Source of the DNA: Marinobacterium zhoushanense
GTDB taxonomy: Bacteria; Pseudomonadota; Gammaproteobacteria; Pseudomonadales; Balneatricaceae
Direction of reading: 5' to 3'
Length of the DNA: 64,000 nucleotides
Assembly: GCF_014641945.1 (NCBI RefSeq)
Contig: NZ_BMIJ01000003.1
Span: 496,001 to 560,000 of the forward strand
Shown here piece by piece: positions 1 through 9,001 of this stretch; position 1 is the first letter of the stretch; the number at the start of each line of letters is the position of its first letter. Below the pieces are notes generated by a model. That model did not search any database. It saw only the letters and a list, made by a program, of their open reading frames with translations, and was not told where the DNA came from. A program made the position numbers and the translations under genes.

Positions 1-326
1 ATTCCGGAGCCCAACGCACAACCTATTCTAGTGGCGTTCTCTTCGGACACTTCGAGACCAGCATCTTCAACCGCCTGAATGGCGGCTACCATGCCGTACT
101 GGATGAACAGATCCATCTTGCGCGCCTCTTTGGCGCTCATGTACGGCTCGATATCGAAATTTTTAACGGATGCGGAAAAACGGGTTCCGTACTGGCTGGC
201 ATCGAAATGCTCGATATTGGCCGCGCCACTCTTACCGTTAAGAATGTTTTCCCATGTCGCTTTGACAGTGTTACCAACCGGCGTCAGCAACCCTATTCCG
301 GTCACCACCACTCTTCTGCGAGACAT
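1..326 (-). CDS. fabF: 3-oxoacyl-ACP synthase II FabF, N-terminal part
   Basis: Condensing enzyme of type II fatty-acid elongation, joining malonyl-ACP to acyl-ACP in the cytoplasm. Only about 108 N-terminal residues are inside the window; the gene runs off the left edge, so the catalytic Cys-His-His residues cannot be seen. The start [12 protein letters not shown] and the following TPVGN are typical of FabF/FabB. The ATG at 326 is preceded by a strong GGAGGA Shine-Dalgarno sequence. It is the last visible gene of the cluster rpmF-plsX-fabD-fabG-acpP-fabF, separated from acpP by an apparent terminator that would keep ACP expression partly independent. FabB is the alternative, but the position right after acpP is the usual FabF place. 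Confidence 0.93.
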   Translation of the reverse strand, partial: MSRRRVVVTGIGLLTPVGNTVKATWENILNGKSGAANIEHFDASQYGTRFSASVKNFDIEPYMSAKEARKMDLFIQYGMVAAIQAVEDAGLEVSEENATRIGCALGSG

Positions 327-351
327 GTTTATCCTCCAGCACTACAAGCTG

Positions 352-396
352 ACAAAAGAAAAGCCGCACTATACAGGCATATAGATGCGGCTTTTC
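352..396 (-). terminator. Intrinsic terminator after acpP
   Basis: On the minus strand GAAAAGCCGCA pairs with TGCGGCTTTTC around a 17-nt loop, and T-rich sequence follows. It lies between acpP and fabF and would end or attenuate the short, highly expressed acpP transcript. Confidence 0.75.
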
Positions 397-417
397 GATC
401 AAACCTTGTGGGACAGA

Positions 418-651
418 TTACTGGTGCGCGTTGATGTAATCGATCGCCAGCTGAACAGTGGTGATTTTTTCAGCTTCTTCATCAGGAATTTCAGTTTCGA
501 ATTCCTCTTCCAGCGCCATAACCAGCTCAACAGTATCCAGAGAGTCGGCGCCCAGATCCTCAACGAAGGAAGCTTCCTTGGTGACTTCTTCCTCTTTTAC
601 GCCCAGCTGCTCAGCGATGATTTTCTTAACGCGCTCTTCAATGTTGCTCAT
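418..651 (-). CDS. acpP: Acyl carrier protein AcpP
   Basis: Small acidic carrier (77 residues) that holds growing acyl chains on a 4'-phosphopantetheine arm. The attachment motif GADSLDTVE is present with Ser37 as the modified residue. The start at MSNIEERV is chosen because it matches family length and is preceded by AGGAAGAGAT; an in-frame upstream extension has no counterpart in ACPs. The 202-bp gap to fabG is long for this tight cluster and probably carries a separate acpP promoter. The downstream hairpin at 352-396 fits a short abundant mRNA. Confidence 0.97.
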   Translation of the reverse strand: MSNIEERVKKIIAEQLGVKEEEVTKEASFVEDLGADSLDTVELVMALEEEFETEIPDEEAEKITTVQLAIDYINAHQ

Positions 652-853
652 ATCTCTTCCTATTGTCTTCTCAACACCATCACATCCCAAGATGCGTGAC
701 GGAATTTTAGTAAAACCCGCAACGCCCTCGCAAGCGTGACGGCTTGGATTTTTTTCTCGTCAAGCTGACGGCCAATTATCCTCAAATCGGCGAAAAAAAC
801 AATTCTTTCTACATCAGTCATGACGACGGGGTTGAACATCGGGACCAGCCCGA

Positions 854-1597
854 TCAACCCATGTACATCCCACCGTTGACCTGAATGGTCTCACCGGTGA
901 TATACGCACCACCCTCGCTACACAGGAATCCAACCACCGAGGCGATCTCTTCCGGCTTGCCAAGGCGATTCATCGGAATCTGAGCCTGCAGGTTGGCCTT
1001 GTGCTCCTCCGGTAGCCCCGAGGTCATATCGGTATCGATAAAACCGGGCGCAACACAGTTAACGGTCACGTTCCTTGACCCCAACTCCCGTGCCAGCGCA
1101 CGGGTAAAGCCCTCCATGCCCGACTTGGCGGCAGCATAGTTGGCCTGGCCCGCATTACCCATGGACGCCACTACGGAACTCACGCTCACGATACGTCCCC
1201 AGCGCGCTTTCGTCATGCCGCGCAAGCAACCTTTCGCCAAACGATAGATCGAGGTCAGGTTAGTATCGATTACTGCATCCCACTCGTCATCTTTCATGCG
1301 CATCATCAGATTATCGCGCGTGATACCGGCATTATTGACCAGAATCTCGATCGCGCCGAACTCGCTCTGAATCGACTTGACGACAGCGTCGATAGATTCG
1401 GGGGATGCCACATTCAATACCAGCCCCTTGCCACCGTTACCTGCAGCCGCGAGATAGTCACTGATAGCAGCCGCGCCGTTTTCACTGGTTGCCGTACCAA
1501 TCACCACCGCCCCCTGGGCAGCCAGGTTTTCTGCGATAGCCTTGCCTATGCCTCGGGTAGCGCCTGTAACCAGCGCAATTTTACCTTCAATACTCAT
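854..1597 (-). CDS. fabG: 3-oxoacyl-ACP reductase FabG
   Basis: NADPH-dependent short-chain dehydrogenase/reductase that reduces 3-oxoacyl-ACP to 3-hydroxyacyl-ACP, the first reduction of the elongation cycle. The 247-residue length is standard. Visible motifs are the dinucleotide-binding TGATRGIG (residues 11-18), NNAG (88-91), and the catalytic Ser141, Tyr154 and Lys158. It sits 54 bp downstream of fabD and upstream of acpP on the same strand, the classical fab order. Confidence 0.97.
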   Translation of the reverse strand: MSIEGKIALVTGATRGIGKAIAENLAAQGAVVIGTATSENGAAAISDYLAAAGNGGKGLVLNVASPESIDAVVKSIQSEFGAIEILVNNAGITRDNLMMRMKDDEWDAVIDTNLTSIYRLAKGCLRGMTKARWGRIVSVSSVVASMGNAGQANYAAAKSGMEGFTRALARELGSRNVTVNCVAPGFIDTDMTSGLPEEHKANLQAQIPMNRLGKPEEIASVVGFLCSEGGAYITGETIQVNGGMYMG

Positions 1598-1651
1598 TCA
1601 ACCATTCCTTATTATTGCCCCGCCCCAACCAACCAGGCCGAGACACTTCGA

Positions 1652-2584
1652 TCAAAGTGCCAGCGCTTTAGCCAGTCCTGCAGCATCGTTGATGGCAACC
1701 ACCTCAAGCGCACGATCGATCTTTTTGTTCAAGCCGGCGAGAACCTTGCCCGGACCACACTCGATGGTGGTTTTGACGCCGCAGGTTACCATGTTCTGCA
1801 CGCTGGCCGTCCAAAGAACCGGGCTGTACAACTGCGTCAGCAAGTTAGCCTTGAGCTCTTCGATGTCACTGGGTGCCTCCGCCGTCACGTTCTGGATCAC
1901 CTTAATGATCGGCATCCGCAGTTCGATATCGGAAAGCATCTCGCCCATGCGCTCTGCCGCCGGTCTCATCAATGCACAGTGAGAAGGCACGCTGACGGGC
2001 AGCGGGATGGCGCGCTTGGCACCAGCCGCCTTACAGGCTTCGATGGCGCGTTCGACTGCGCCCTTCTCGCCGGCGATCACCACCTGACCGGGACAATTGA
2101 AATTAACCGCGGATACGACACCGCCCTGCGCCGCGCTGGCACAGGCGTCGGTTACAGCCGCATCATCAAGGCCCAGTATGGCGGCCATTGCGCCGGTACC
2201 CGCAGGTACCGCCTGCTGCATGAACTCGCCACGCGCACGCACAAGACGCACGCCGTCCGCAAAATTGATCGCGCCGGCACAAACCAGGGCGGTATATTCT
2301 CCCAGACTGTGCCCTGCCATGACCGATGGTGCCAAGCCGTCCAGCTGATCCCATAGGCGCCACAGAGCCACCCCAGAAGTCAGCAGTACCGGCTGGGTAT
2401 TTTCGGTGCTGTTGAGCGCCTCTTCCGGCCCTGACTGCGCCAGAGCCCAAAGATCCTGACCCAGTGCCTCAGAGGCCTCCTGGAAAGTCTGTTCAATAAT
2501 CGGATGCTGCTCGGCTAGTTCGGAGAGCATACCTAGATGCTGTGACCCCTGGCCGGGAAAAACAAAAGCAAGCGACTGCGACAT
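1652..2584 (-). CDS. fabD: Malonyl-CoA:ACP transacylase FabD
   Basis: Loads malonyl groups from CoA onto ACP. The oxyanion-hole motif GQGSQ (residues 11-15) and the nucleophile motif GHSLGE with Ser93 are present, as is the conserved His in the PSVPSH stretch. The start at MSQSLAFVFPGQ is preferred over an ATG ten codons upstream because GAGGAT lies six bases before it and the family begins this way. fabD follows plsX directly; fabH, which lies between them in enterobacteria, is absent, as in pseudomonads. Confidence 0.96.
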   Translation of the reverse strand: MSQSLAFVFPGQGSQHLGMLSELAEQHPIIEQTFQEASEALGQDLWALAQSGPEEALNSTENTQPVLLTSGVALWRLWDQLDGLAPSVMAGHSLGEYTALVCAGAINFADGVRLVRARGEFMQQAVPAGTGAMAAILGLDDAAVTDACASAAQGGVVSAVNFNCPGQVVIAGEKGAVERAIEACKAAGAKRAIPLPVSVPSHCALMRPAAERMGEMLSDIELRMPIIKVIQNVTAEAPSDIEELKANLLTQLYSPVLWTASVQNMVTCGVKTTIECGPGKVLAGLNKKIDRALEVVAINDAAGLAKALAL

Positions 2585-2671
2585 GACATCCTCATTAAAC
2601 CGTGTTTCTGCCACCCTGCGGCGCGCAAACCGCGACCAACAGGTATCGGGGGGCGTAGTTTACAGTATTCA

Positions 2672-3736
2672 TTAATTTTTAGAACGATCTGCGGCATCCA
2701 TCTGCCGCCCGTTTCCACAGCGCGCCATCTCACGGGCAACCTGGTCGCCAATCCTGGCCGGCACATTGAGCCTCGCCTCCTCGAACGCCTGATCAATGGC
2801 GTGGCCGAAATAGGTCCGGTTCGCCCCACCGTGACTCTTCACCACAACCCCTTTCAGACCGAGCAGAGTGGCGCCGTTGCGACGACCTGGATCCAACTGC
2901 TTCTTGAGCTCCCTCAGCATCGGAGTCGCCAGCAAGGCAACGAAACGGCGATACAGATTGCGGCGAAAGCTGCTCTGTACCTTGCGTACCAGCAATTTGG
3001 AAAGACCTTCACAGCTTTTCAACGCCACGTTGCCGACGAACCCGTCGCAGACGACCAGATCGGCACGCCCGGAGAACAGATCATCCCCCTCAAGATAGCC
3101 GATAAAATTCAAGCCGCCATGGGCCTGAATCAGACGACTGGCTTCGCGCACGCACTCGGTACCCTTGTTATCCTCGGAGCCGACGTTAAGCAGAGCCAAT
3201 TGAGGCCGCTCCCGACTATCAATCGCCTCAACCATTACTGAGCCCATGATGGCAAACTGCAGCAACTGCTCGGCGCTCGAGTCGATATTCGCCCCCAGGT
3301 CGAGCATGTAGCTATAACCTTTAAGGGTTGGAATGGCGGCAACAATAGCAGGACGCTCTATTCCGGGCAGCATACCCAACACCAGGCGACTCATAGCCAT
3401 CAACGCCCCGGTATTACCCGCGCTAATGCAAGCTTGGGCACGCGCCTGCGCGACCAGTTCGAGCGCCTTCCACATAGAGGAGTCGCGACGACTGCGCAGT
3501 GCGAGCGAAGGCTTTTCGTCCATCGCGACAACATCGTCGGCGTGGATTACTTCAAGTCGCTGAAGGTGTTTGCCGCGGTGACGGCCAAGCTGGGGGGTGA
3601 TTGCGTCGGATTGACCGACCAACAGGATCTGCAACTGCGGGTGACGTTTGAGGGCATCACTGGCCGCAGCAACAGTAACGCGGGGACCGAAGTCCCCGCC
3701 CATTGCATCAACGCTGATGCAATACGATCCGGTCAA
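2672..3736 (-). CDS. plsX: Phosphate acyltransferase PlsX
   Basis: Converts acyl-ACP to acyl-phosphate, the substrate of PlsY in phosphatidic acid synthesis. The N-terminal signature DAMGGDFGP is clear and the 354-residue length fits the family. The start appears to be TTG at 3736, two bases after the rpmF stop codon; no ATG occurs upstream of the signature in this frame, and the next ATG would cut into the conserved motif. Translation is probably coupled to rpmF. Confidence 0.95.
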   Translation of the reverse strand: MTGSYCISVDAMGGDFGPRVTVAAASDALKRHPQLQILLVGQSDAITPQLGRHRGKHLQRLEVIHADDVVAMDEKPSLALRSRRDSSMWKALELVAQARAQACISAGNTGALMAMSRLVLGMLPGIERPAIVAAIPTLKGYSYMLDLGANIDSSAEQLLQFAIMGSVMVEAIDSRERPQLALLNVGSEDNKGTECVREASRLIQAHGGLNFIGYLEGDDLFSGRADLVVCDGFVGNVALKSCEGLSKLLVRKVQSSFRRNLYRRFVALLATPMLRELKKQLDPGRRNGATLLGLKGVVVKSHGGANRTYFGHAIDQAFEEARLNVPARIGDQVAREMARCGNGRQMDAADRSKN

Positions 3737-3738
3737 GC

Positions 3739-3921
3739 TTATTCGTCGCCCTTGCCTGCAACGACCTGACGACCGCGATAGAAACCGTCAGCGCTGACGT
3801 GGTGACGACGGTGAGTTTCACCGGTAGTCGCGTCGACAGACAGAGTCGGGCCGCTCAGCGCATCATGTGAACGACGCATATCGCGACGGGAACGAGATTT
3901 TTTGTTCTGCTGTACTGCCAT
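3739..3921 (-). CDS. rpmF: 50S ribosomal protein L32
   Basis: Large-subunit ribosomal protein, 60 residues, basic. The N-terminus [20 protein letters not shown] is typical of gammaproteobacterial L32 and the protein lacks the zinc-binding cysteines found in some Gram-positive forms. It sits between yceD and plsX, the conserved neighbourhood that couples ribosome and lipid synthesis genes. Confidence 0.97.
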   Translation of the reverse strand: MAVQQNKKSRSRRDMRRSHDALSGPTLSVDATTGETHRRHHVSADGFYRGRQVVAGKGDE

Positions 3922-3939
3922 GGTTATGTAGCTCCTGGT

Positions 3940-4464
3940 TCAACTCTTATCGGCCTTTTTAAGTTCGGCCAATACACTGAATGGGTTGGGTTTATCTTTC
4001 TGCGTCCGGGCCGCCTCATCAGCGTCACCAAAAGAGGTCTGAACAGAGCAGTCATCATGGTACGCAACCAGCGGAAGACTGAGTATCAATTCATCCTCTA
4101 TCAGCGACAGCAGCTCGACATCTTCAGCCTCGACGATCAGCGGATCGTAATACCGGGGCAGATTTTTAGCCTGTTCCTCGTTGAGCACCATAGCCAGAAC
4201 GACTTCAGCCTCAACATCTACCGCCACCGGTTCAAGGCAACGCTGACAGGTCAACATGACGCTACCGCTTGCCGATCCGGAGACGGTTCTTAAACGCTGC
4301 TCATCCACCGCAAACGATAGCGCGACCTGGATTTCGCCAGAGTCATTTGCAAGAAGCGAGACCAATCGCGGCATTGCGGATACACCAGCAACACCCTCAA
4401 TTTTCGCTTCCCGCTCAGCCAATTTGCGCGGGTCAACTCTTTTCGGTAAAGGACCGTACGACAT
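3940..4464 (-). CDS. yceD: DUF177 protein YceD
   Basis: Family member of the DUF177/YceD group, which is associated with 23S rRNA accumulation in bacteria and chloroplasts; the exact role is not settled. The 174-residue protein has the conserved CQRCLEPV motif in the middle, with the two cysteines two residues apart. It lies 18 bp upstream of rpmF on the same strand, the almost universal arrangement for the family. Confidence 0.9.
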   Translation of the reverse strand: MSYGPLPKRVDPRKLAEREAKIEGVAGVSAMPRLVSLLANDSGEIQVALSFAVDEQRLRTVSGSASGSVMLTCQRCLEPVAVDVEAEVVLAMVLNEEQAKNLPRYYDPLIVEAEDVELLSLIEDELILSLPLVAYHDDCSVQTSFGDADEAARTQKDKPNPFSVLAELKKADKS

Positions 4465-4584
4465 AAGCGCGCAATTCTAGGTGCCAAACAGATGCCTGTC
4501 AAAGGAAAGCGGGCGTTTTAATCTATAAAAATAGCGCTAATATGCCGGTTTTCTGAAAAGCGGTGTGCAAGAAGGAGATTCAGT

Positions 4585-5175
4585 ATGTCCCGCCCTCTCG
4601 TTTTGGCTTCAGGCTCAGCCTATCGGCGTGCCTTGCTGGATAAGCTCGGAGTCGATTATAGCTGTGATTCGCCGGATATAGATGAGACTCGACGGGACGA
4701 CGAGAACGCCGAAGAGCTGGTCGCCAGGCTCGCGCTTGAGAAAGCACAAGCGGTGGCCGCCCGGAACCCCAACGCGTTGATCATCGGCTCGGACCAGGTT
4801 GCCACCCTTGACGACCACATTCTGGGCAAACCCCTGACGCACGAGCGCGCAAGCGCGCAGCTTAAGCTTGCATCCGGCAGAACGGTCCGTTTCCTGACTG
4901 GACTGTGCTTACTCGATGCCGCCAGCGAGCAGTTTCAACTGGAAGTGGTGCCCTTTGACGTGGAGTTCCGCCAGCTGCGGGACTCGCAGATCGAGAACTA
5001 CCTGCAGCGCGAGCAGCCATATGACTGTGCGGGCAGTTTCAAATCCGAGGGTCTCGGCATTGCCCTGTTTCAGCGACTGACTGGGGAGGATCCGAATTCA
5101 CTGGTCGGATTGCCACTGATCTGCCTGATACAGATGCTGGAACGGGAGGGGATAGATGTGTTGAGGGGCGAATGA
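4585..5175 (+). CDS. maf: Maf/YceF-type nucleotide pyrophosphatase
   Basis: Maf-family nucleoside triphosphate pyrophosphatase, probably the YceF branch that prefers modified nucleotides such as m7GTP. The 196-residue protein begins with LASGSAYRRALL, the P-loop-like family motif, followed by DIDETR and the conserved SDQVA. A strong AAGGAG precedes the ATG. It is divergent from yceD, as in pseudomonads, with about 120 bp between them holding both promoters. The substrate branch is inferred from genomic position. Confidence 0.9.
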   Translation: MSRPLVLASGSAYRRALLDKLGVDYSCDSPDIDETRRDDENAEELVARLALEKAQAVAARNPNALIIGSDQVATLDDHILGKPLTHERASAQLKLASGRTVRFLTGLCLLDAASEQFQLEVVPFDVEFRQLRDSQIENYLQREQPYDCAGSFKSEGLGIALFQRLTGEDPNSLVGLPLICLIQMLEREGIDVLRGE

Positions 5176-5205
5176 CCGCCCCTCGTTACTGCATAGGGAG
5201 TAGGC

Positions 5206-6234
5206 TTAGCGTAGCTGTACGCCGCCGCCCAGGCCCACCATATTGGCCAGATGGCTGGCCATGCTGACACCCAGTCGATCGATCAGCTGCTCCAGCGGAC
5301 TGCCCTTGGCGCTGTAATCCACCATGGAGTCCACGCCTATGATCTCACGTGCGACATAACCGGCACTTCCCAGTCCGTCGATCAGGCCCAGGTCCACCGC
5401 CTGCTCGCCTGTCCAGACCAAACCCGAGAAAAGTTCATCACTATCTTTCAGGCGATCGCCGCGTCCCGCCCTGACCTGCTCGATGAACTGCTGGTGTGTG
5501 GTATCGAGAATCTTCTGCCAGAACTCCTTCTCCACATTGGGTAATGGCTGGAACGGATCGAGCAACCCCTTGTGCTCACCGGCAGTCAGCATCCTCCGCT
5601 CTACGCCCACCTTCTGCATCAGATCGACGAAGCCGAAACTGGCCGACACCACGCCGATAGACCCGACCAAACTGGCCTTGTCTGCATAGATATCATCCGC
5701 CGCCGCGGCAATATAGTAGGCCCCGGATGCGCCGATATCACTGATGACGGCATAGACCTTCTTCTCCGGATAGTTTCCACGCAGGCGCTTGATCTCATCG
5801 TATACATACCCGGCCTGCACCGGGCTGCCACCCGGGCTATTGATACGCAAAAGAACGGCGGCGCTGTGCTTGCTATCAAACGCCCGGCGCAGCGATCCCA
5901 CCAGCGAGTCGGCATTGGCCTTTTCACCTTCAGCGATCGGCCCCTCCACCCGTACTACGGCCACATGGGCATCCGAAGCCGGGGTTGGGATCCTGGGTGT
6001 GTCTTTGAATAGATAGAGCCCCAACAGCGTAAACAGGTAAGCAAAGGTCAGCAGCTTGAAGAAGATACCCCAACGCCGCGTACGCCGATGCTCGACGTGC
6101 AGACCATTTACCAGTTTTTCGATTAGGCGCCACTCCCGGCTATCGTTGCGGCTTGCGTTGCGACTTTCCGTCTTATCAACCTGTGCACCGGTGTCGACGC
6201 CGTTGTTCTCTTCTCCCCAAGGATTCTGTGTCAC
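5206..6234 (-). CDS. sppA: Signal peptide peptidase SppA, short form
   Basis: Membrane-anchored serine protease of family S49 that degrades cleaved signal peptides. At 342 residues it is the short single-domain form. One membrane segment lies near residues 55-80 after a charged cytoplasmic N-terminus. The catalytic serine is in DIGASGAYYIA and the lysine is expected near the following SLVGSIGV. Translation starts at GTG and overlaps the stop of the upstream phosphatase gene by four bases, with AGAGGA as the ribosome site. Confidence 0.92.
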   Translation of the reverse strand: MTQNPWGEENNGVDTGAQVDKTESRNASRNDSREWRLIEKLVNGLHVEHRRTRRWGIFFKLLTFAYLFTLLGLYLFKDTPRIPTPASDAHVAVVRVEGPIAEGEKANADSLVGSLRRAFDSKHSAAVLLRINSPGGSPVQAGYVYDEIKRLRGNYPEKKVYAVISDIGASGAYYIAAAADDIYADKASLVGSIGVVSASFGFVDLMQKVGVERRMLTAGEHKGLLDPFQPLPNVEKEFWQKILDTTHQQFIEQVRAGRGDRLKDSDELFSGLVWTGEQAVDLGLIDGLGSAGYVAREIIGVDSMVDYSAKGSPLEQLIDRLGVSMASHLANMVGLGGGVQLR

Positions 6235-6908
6235 GATACCGTCCTCTGATGCAGTTCATCCGTGAGATTGTCGAGCCAGTTCTCCAGTTCCGGAAACTGA
6301 TGAATCTCTGTACGCGGCTTGTGCTGCCGTAAACGATCGAGGTGATGGGCACCGTAGCTGACCGCCACTGTCGGCATTCCGATCCTGTACCCCATCTCCA
6401 GATCATATTCAGTATCGCCGATCATCAGCGCATCGCCAGCTGCCAGTCCGGTTTCCTCCAAAATTTCGATCAACATGCAGGGGTCGGGCTTGGATTTCGT
6501 CTCGTCCGCACAGCGGGTCAACTCAAACAGCTCCGTTAATCCGGTATCGTTCAGCGCGCGATCAAGCCCGCGCCGGCTCTTTCCTGTCGCCACGGCCAGG
6601 CGATACCCCCTATCCCGTAGCCTGGACAACGTATCCGTTACACCGGGATAGAGCTCGGTCGGCGTTTCGTTTTGAACAAGAAAGTGGTGCGCGTAACGCT
6701 CACGCATCTGTTCGAGTGCAGCCGCCTCGATCTCAGGGATAAGTGCCCGAATCGCCTCCGGCAATCCTAACCCAATGATATTGCGCACCGCTTCGGAACA
6801 AAGCGGCTGATGACCGAGCTCGTCGGCTGCTGCCTGCATGCTGGCGATGATACGCGCCTGAGAGTCGATCAGGGTTCCATCCCAATCAAAGATCAGCAGT
6901 TTAAACAA
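6231..6908 (-). CDS. HAD-family hydrolase, phosphoglycolate-phosphatase-like
   Basis: HAD superfamily phosphatase of about 225 residues. Motif I is IFDWDGTLIDS near the N-terminus (nucleophile and acid Asp), motif II is the Thr in AVATGKS, and motif III/IV is MIGDTEYDLEMG. The TTG start at 6908 is chosen because AAGGAG lies six bases upstream and family members begin with FKLLIFDWDG; a longer reading starting at 6992 has no such site. It overlaps sppA by four bases. In pseudomonads the same position holds a Gph-like gene next to rluC. The substrate is unproven. Confidence 0.85.
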   Translation of the reverse strand: MFKLLIFDWDGTLIDSQARIIASMQAAADELGHQPLCSEAVRNIIGLGLPEAIRALIPEIEAAALEQMRERYAHHFLVQNETPTELYPGVTDTLSRLRDRGYRLAVATGKSRRGLDRALNDTGLTELFELTRCADETKSKPDPCMLIEILEETGLAAGDALMIGDTEYDLEMGYRIGMPTVAVSYGAHHLDRLRQHKPRTEIHQFPELENWLDNLTDELHQRTVS

Positions 6909-6988
6909 AAGGAACTCCTTGCTGTTGAGTACTTCTGGAGTCCCTGTATATAGGAATCGACTGTTAAAACACAACCCCGCGCTGACGA

Positions 6989-8281
6989 TCAAGTGAGATG
7001 GCGAGCCAGCAACTCAGCCAGATGTATACCGCTGGGACCGCCAAGGCGGGCTACCTGCTCTCGACAGGAGAAACCATTGGCCAGCAGCTCCGACGCCGGG
7101 TTTTCGGCCAACCTGGGCATCAGTGCCAGCTCAGCCATGGCGCGGGAGTCCTCTGCGTTCTCTGCTTCAAAGCTGAAACTGCCAGCGCCACCGCAACAGG
7201 AAGCCTCGATAAAATCGAACTCCAGTTCCGGTATCAGCTTAAGCACCTTACGTACCGACTTCATGGCCCCTACCGCTTTCTGGTGGCAGTGACCATGTAC
7301 CATCACCGGTTTGGCATCGGGCAACGCTCGTAGCGGCAGGTTCAACCGTCCAGCCGCAATTTCGCGCGCCAGAAACTCTTCGAATAAAAGGGCCGAACTC
7401 GCAAGATCATTCGCACGTGGGCCCAGCCCAAGGGTCTGTATCTCATCCCGTAGCATGAGCAGCGTTGATGGCTCCAGGCCGACCACCGCCCTGCCGGCCT
7501 GCAGGTGGGGCTCCAGCTCCTTTAAAAGTGCCTGCGCCTGCTTTTTTGCTTCACCAAGGAGCCCCTGGGAGTACGCACTGCGACCGCCGCAATGCTCTTG
7601 TAACAGGTGAACGCTGAATCCGGCTGCCTCCAACACTTTCAGTGCTGCCTCCGCTACGGCAGGCGCGAAATGGTAGGTAAAGCTATCCAGCCAGAGCACA
7701 ACTTCGGGAGCATTCTCCTGCCACTGCCGTGGCTGCAGGTTGGGTAATCGCGAAGGCGCGGGCAATGGATGGTCTGTGTTCAAACCCAGTTTTCGAGCAA
7801 GCGCCGGAACGGCATTCATTAGCGACACCCCGGCTTTCATTACCCGGGGGTAACGCAACAGGTCCGGCAGTTGTGCGAACAACCGCTGCCTCAGGCGCGG
7901 CGGTCGGGACTTGAACCGCTGAGCAAGATATTCTGTGCGAATCGTCGCGATATCGAGATTGGTATCACATTCGCGCTTGCATCCTTTGCAGGCCACGCAG
8001 CCCTCCATGGCCCGATCCAGCGTCGCCAGCTCCTCTGCACTGATCTCTGAGTTCAGCATCCGCTTGAGCAATCGGCTCCGCCCGCCGGGCGAGTATGCTG
8101 CATCCTGGTGAACGCGAAAGCTAGGGCACATAACGCCCTTGTCGATGGGGCGCAAACACACCATGCTGTTGATACAAACGGCAACCGCCTTGGCGAAATC
8201 GCCGCCGCTCTTGGGGATGTCGGCATAGGCATCCCCCATCCCCGCGTTTTCGTATCCAGACCAGTCCAAATCAGGTTTCAT
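6989..8281 (-). CDS. Fe-S-binding protein with GlpC/CCG-type domain
   Basis: 430-residue cytoplasmic Fe-S protein resembling the C-terminal half of FAD-linked dehydrogenases such as YdiJ. The N-terminal part has two cysteine clusters suited to 4Fe-4S centres: one with spaced cysteines near residues 36-52, and CVACKGCKREC. The C-terminal part has a CCG-type motif, ASCCGGAGSF, as in GlpC and heterodisulfide reductase subunits. No flavin domain is fused. It overlaps the upstream helical-repeat gene by four bases, so the two are translationally coupled and probably partners. It may accept electrons from a separate flavoprotein; the substrate is unknown. Confidence 0.75.
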   Translation of the reverse strand: MKPDLDWSGYENAGMGDAYADIPKSGGDFAKAVAVCINSMVCLRPIDKGVMCPSFRVHQDAAYSPGGRSRLLKRMLNSEISAEELATLDRAMEGCVACKGCKRECDTNLDIATIRTEYLAQRFKSRPPRLRQRLFAQLPDLLRYPRVMKAGVSLMNAVPALARKLGLNTDHPLPAPSRLPNLQPRQWQENAPEVVLWLDSFTYHFAPAVAEAALKVLEAAGFSVHLLQEHCGGRSAYSQGLLGEAKKQAQALLKELEPHLQAGRAVVGLEPSTLLMLRDEIQTLGLGPRANDLASSALLFEEFLAREIAAGRLNLPLRALPDAKPVMVHGHCHQKAVGAMKSVRKVLKLIPELEFDFIEASCCGGAGSFSFEAENAEDSRAMAELALMPRLAENPASELLANGFSCREQVARLGGPSGIHLAELLARHLT

Positions 8282-8805
8282 GCGACGGCCTCCTCAGCGC
8301 TATGGAGGCTTTCATCCTCGAGAATACTCTCTGCAATACCGAGAAAATTACTGCCGCCGATCTCATCCGTGGGATCCAGCTCCAGCAACTTACTCAGCAC
8401 CCCGTGCGCCAGCTTCACCCTCCCCCTGCGCAGGCGGATAACACCAAGCGCCTTGAGACTGAAAAGGTAGAGCCGCGCCACGGACTGATCTTCCAGCCAA
8501 GGTGCGCTCAAACGGCTTAGCAGTCGATAATTGCGCGAAAATCCACCCTGTCGTGACGCTTCATTTAGCGTGCGCCAGACCTGACACTCAGCCTCCCGGT
8601 AGCGAGCGGTACGAAAATAGAGTTTATACAGCGCGATGTAGGTATCGAGGACACCGGGCCAACGCGCCAGTGCGTCCAGCAGCATGTGCTCCTTTTCCAG
8701 GGGGTCGGATTTTGTCGATGCCTGGTAGAGCAGCAGACTCAATTGATCGGGCAAATTGTCGGAAAAGTAACGCTGTTTTCCTTCCAGTAGCGCAATGTTA
8801 TCCAT
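8278..8805 (-). CDS. TPR-like helical-repeat protein
   Basis: 175-residue soluble protein with no signal peptide or membrane segment. The sequence reads as paired helices of tetratricopeptide type: segments such as LLDALARWPGVLDTYIALYK and LFSLKALGVIRLRRGRVKLA have the A/G/Y/L spacing expected of TPR units. It lies upstream of, and overlaps by four bases, the Fe-S protein gene, suggesting a scaffold for that protein. I do not recognise a named family. Confidence 0.6.
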   Translation of the reverse strand: MDNIALLEGKQRYFSDNLPDQLSLLLYQASTKSDPLEKEHMLLDALARWPGVLDTYIALYKLYFRTARYREAECQVWRTLNEASRQGGFSRNYRLLSRLSAPWLEDQSVARLYLFSLKALGVIRLRRGRVKLAHGVLSKLLELDPTDEIGGSNFLGIAESILEDESLHSAEEAVA

Positions 8806-8977
8806 GTTGATCCTGTCTGAAAAACTACAATCGGATTTTCGCCAAGCCCTTACCGCACGCGCGCGACGGGAGACTTGGAGCCAGGCCTAACCAGAGCTGC
8901 GAGGCAGGAAGGGGAAACATCCTGAGCAGCTCCGGCACGCCTGTCAGACAGGTAACTGCAAGATCTAAACCATGAGG

Positions 8978-8992
8978 ACCGCCCCGGGCGGT
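8978..8992 (-). terminator. GC-rich hairpin after ndh
   Basis: ACCGCCCCGGGCGGT forms a compact GC stem ten bases downstream of the NADH dehydrogenase stop. No T-run follows, so it may only be an mRNA 3' stabiliser. Confidence 0.3.
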
Positions 8993-9001
8993 GACTCGAT
9001 A

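Noticed and set aside
660..857. 65-codon minus-strand frame between fabG and acpP
   Set aside because: No ribosome site and no family-like sequence; the region more likely holds the acpP promoter and leader.
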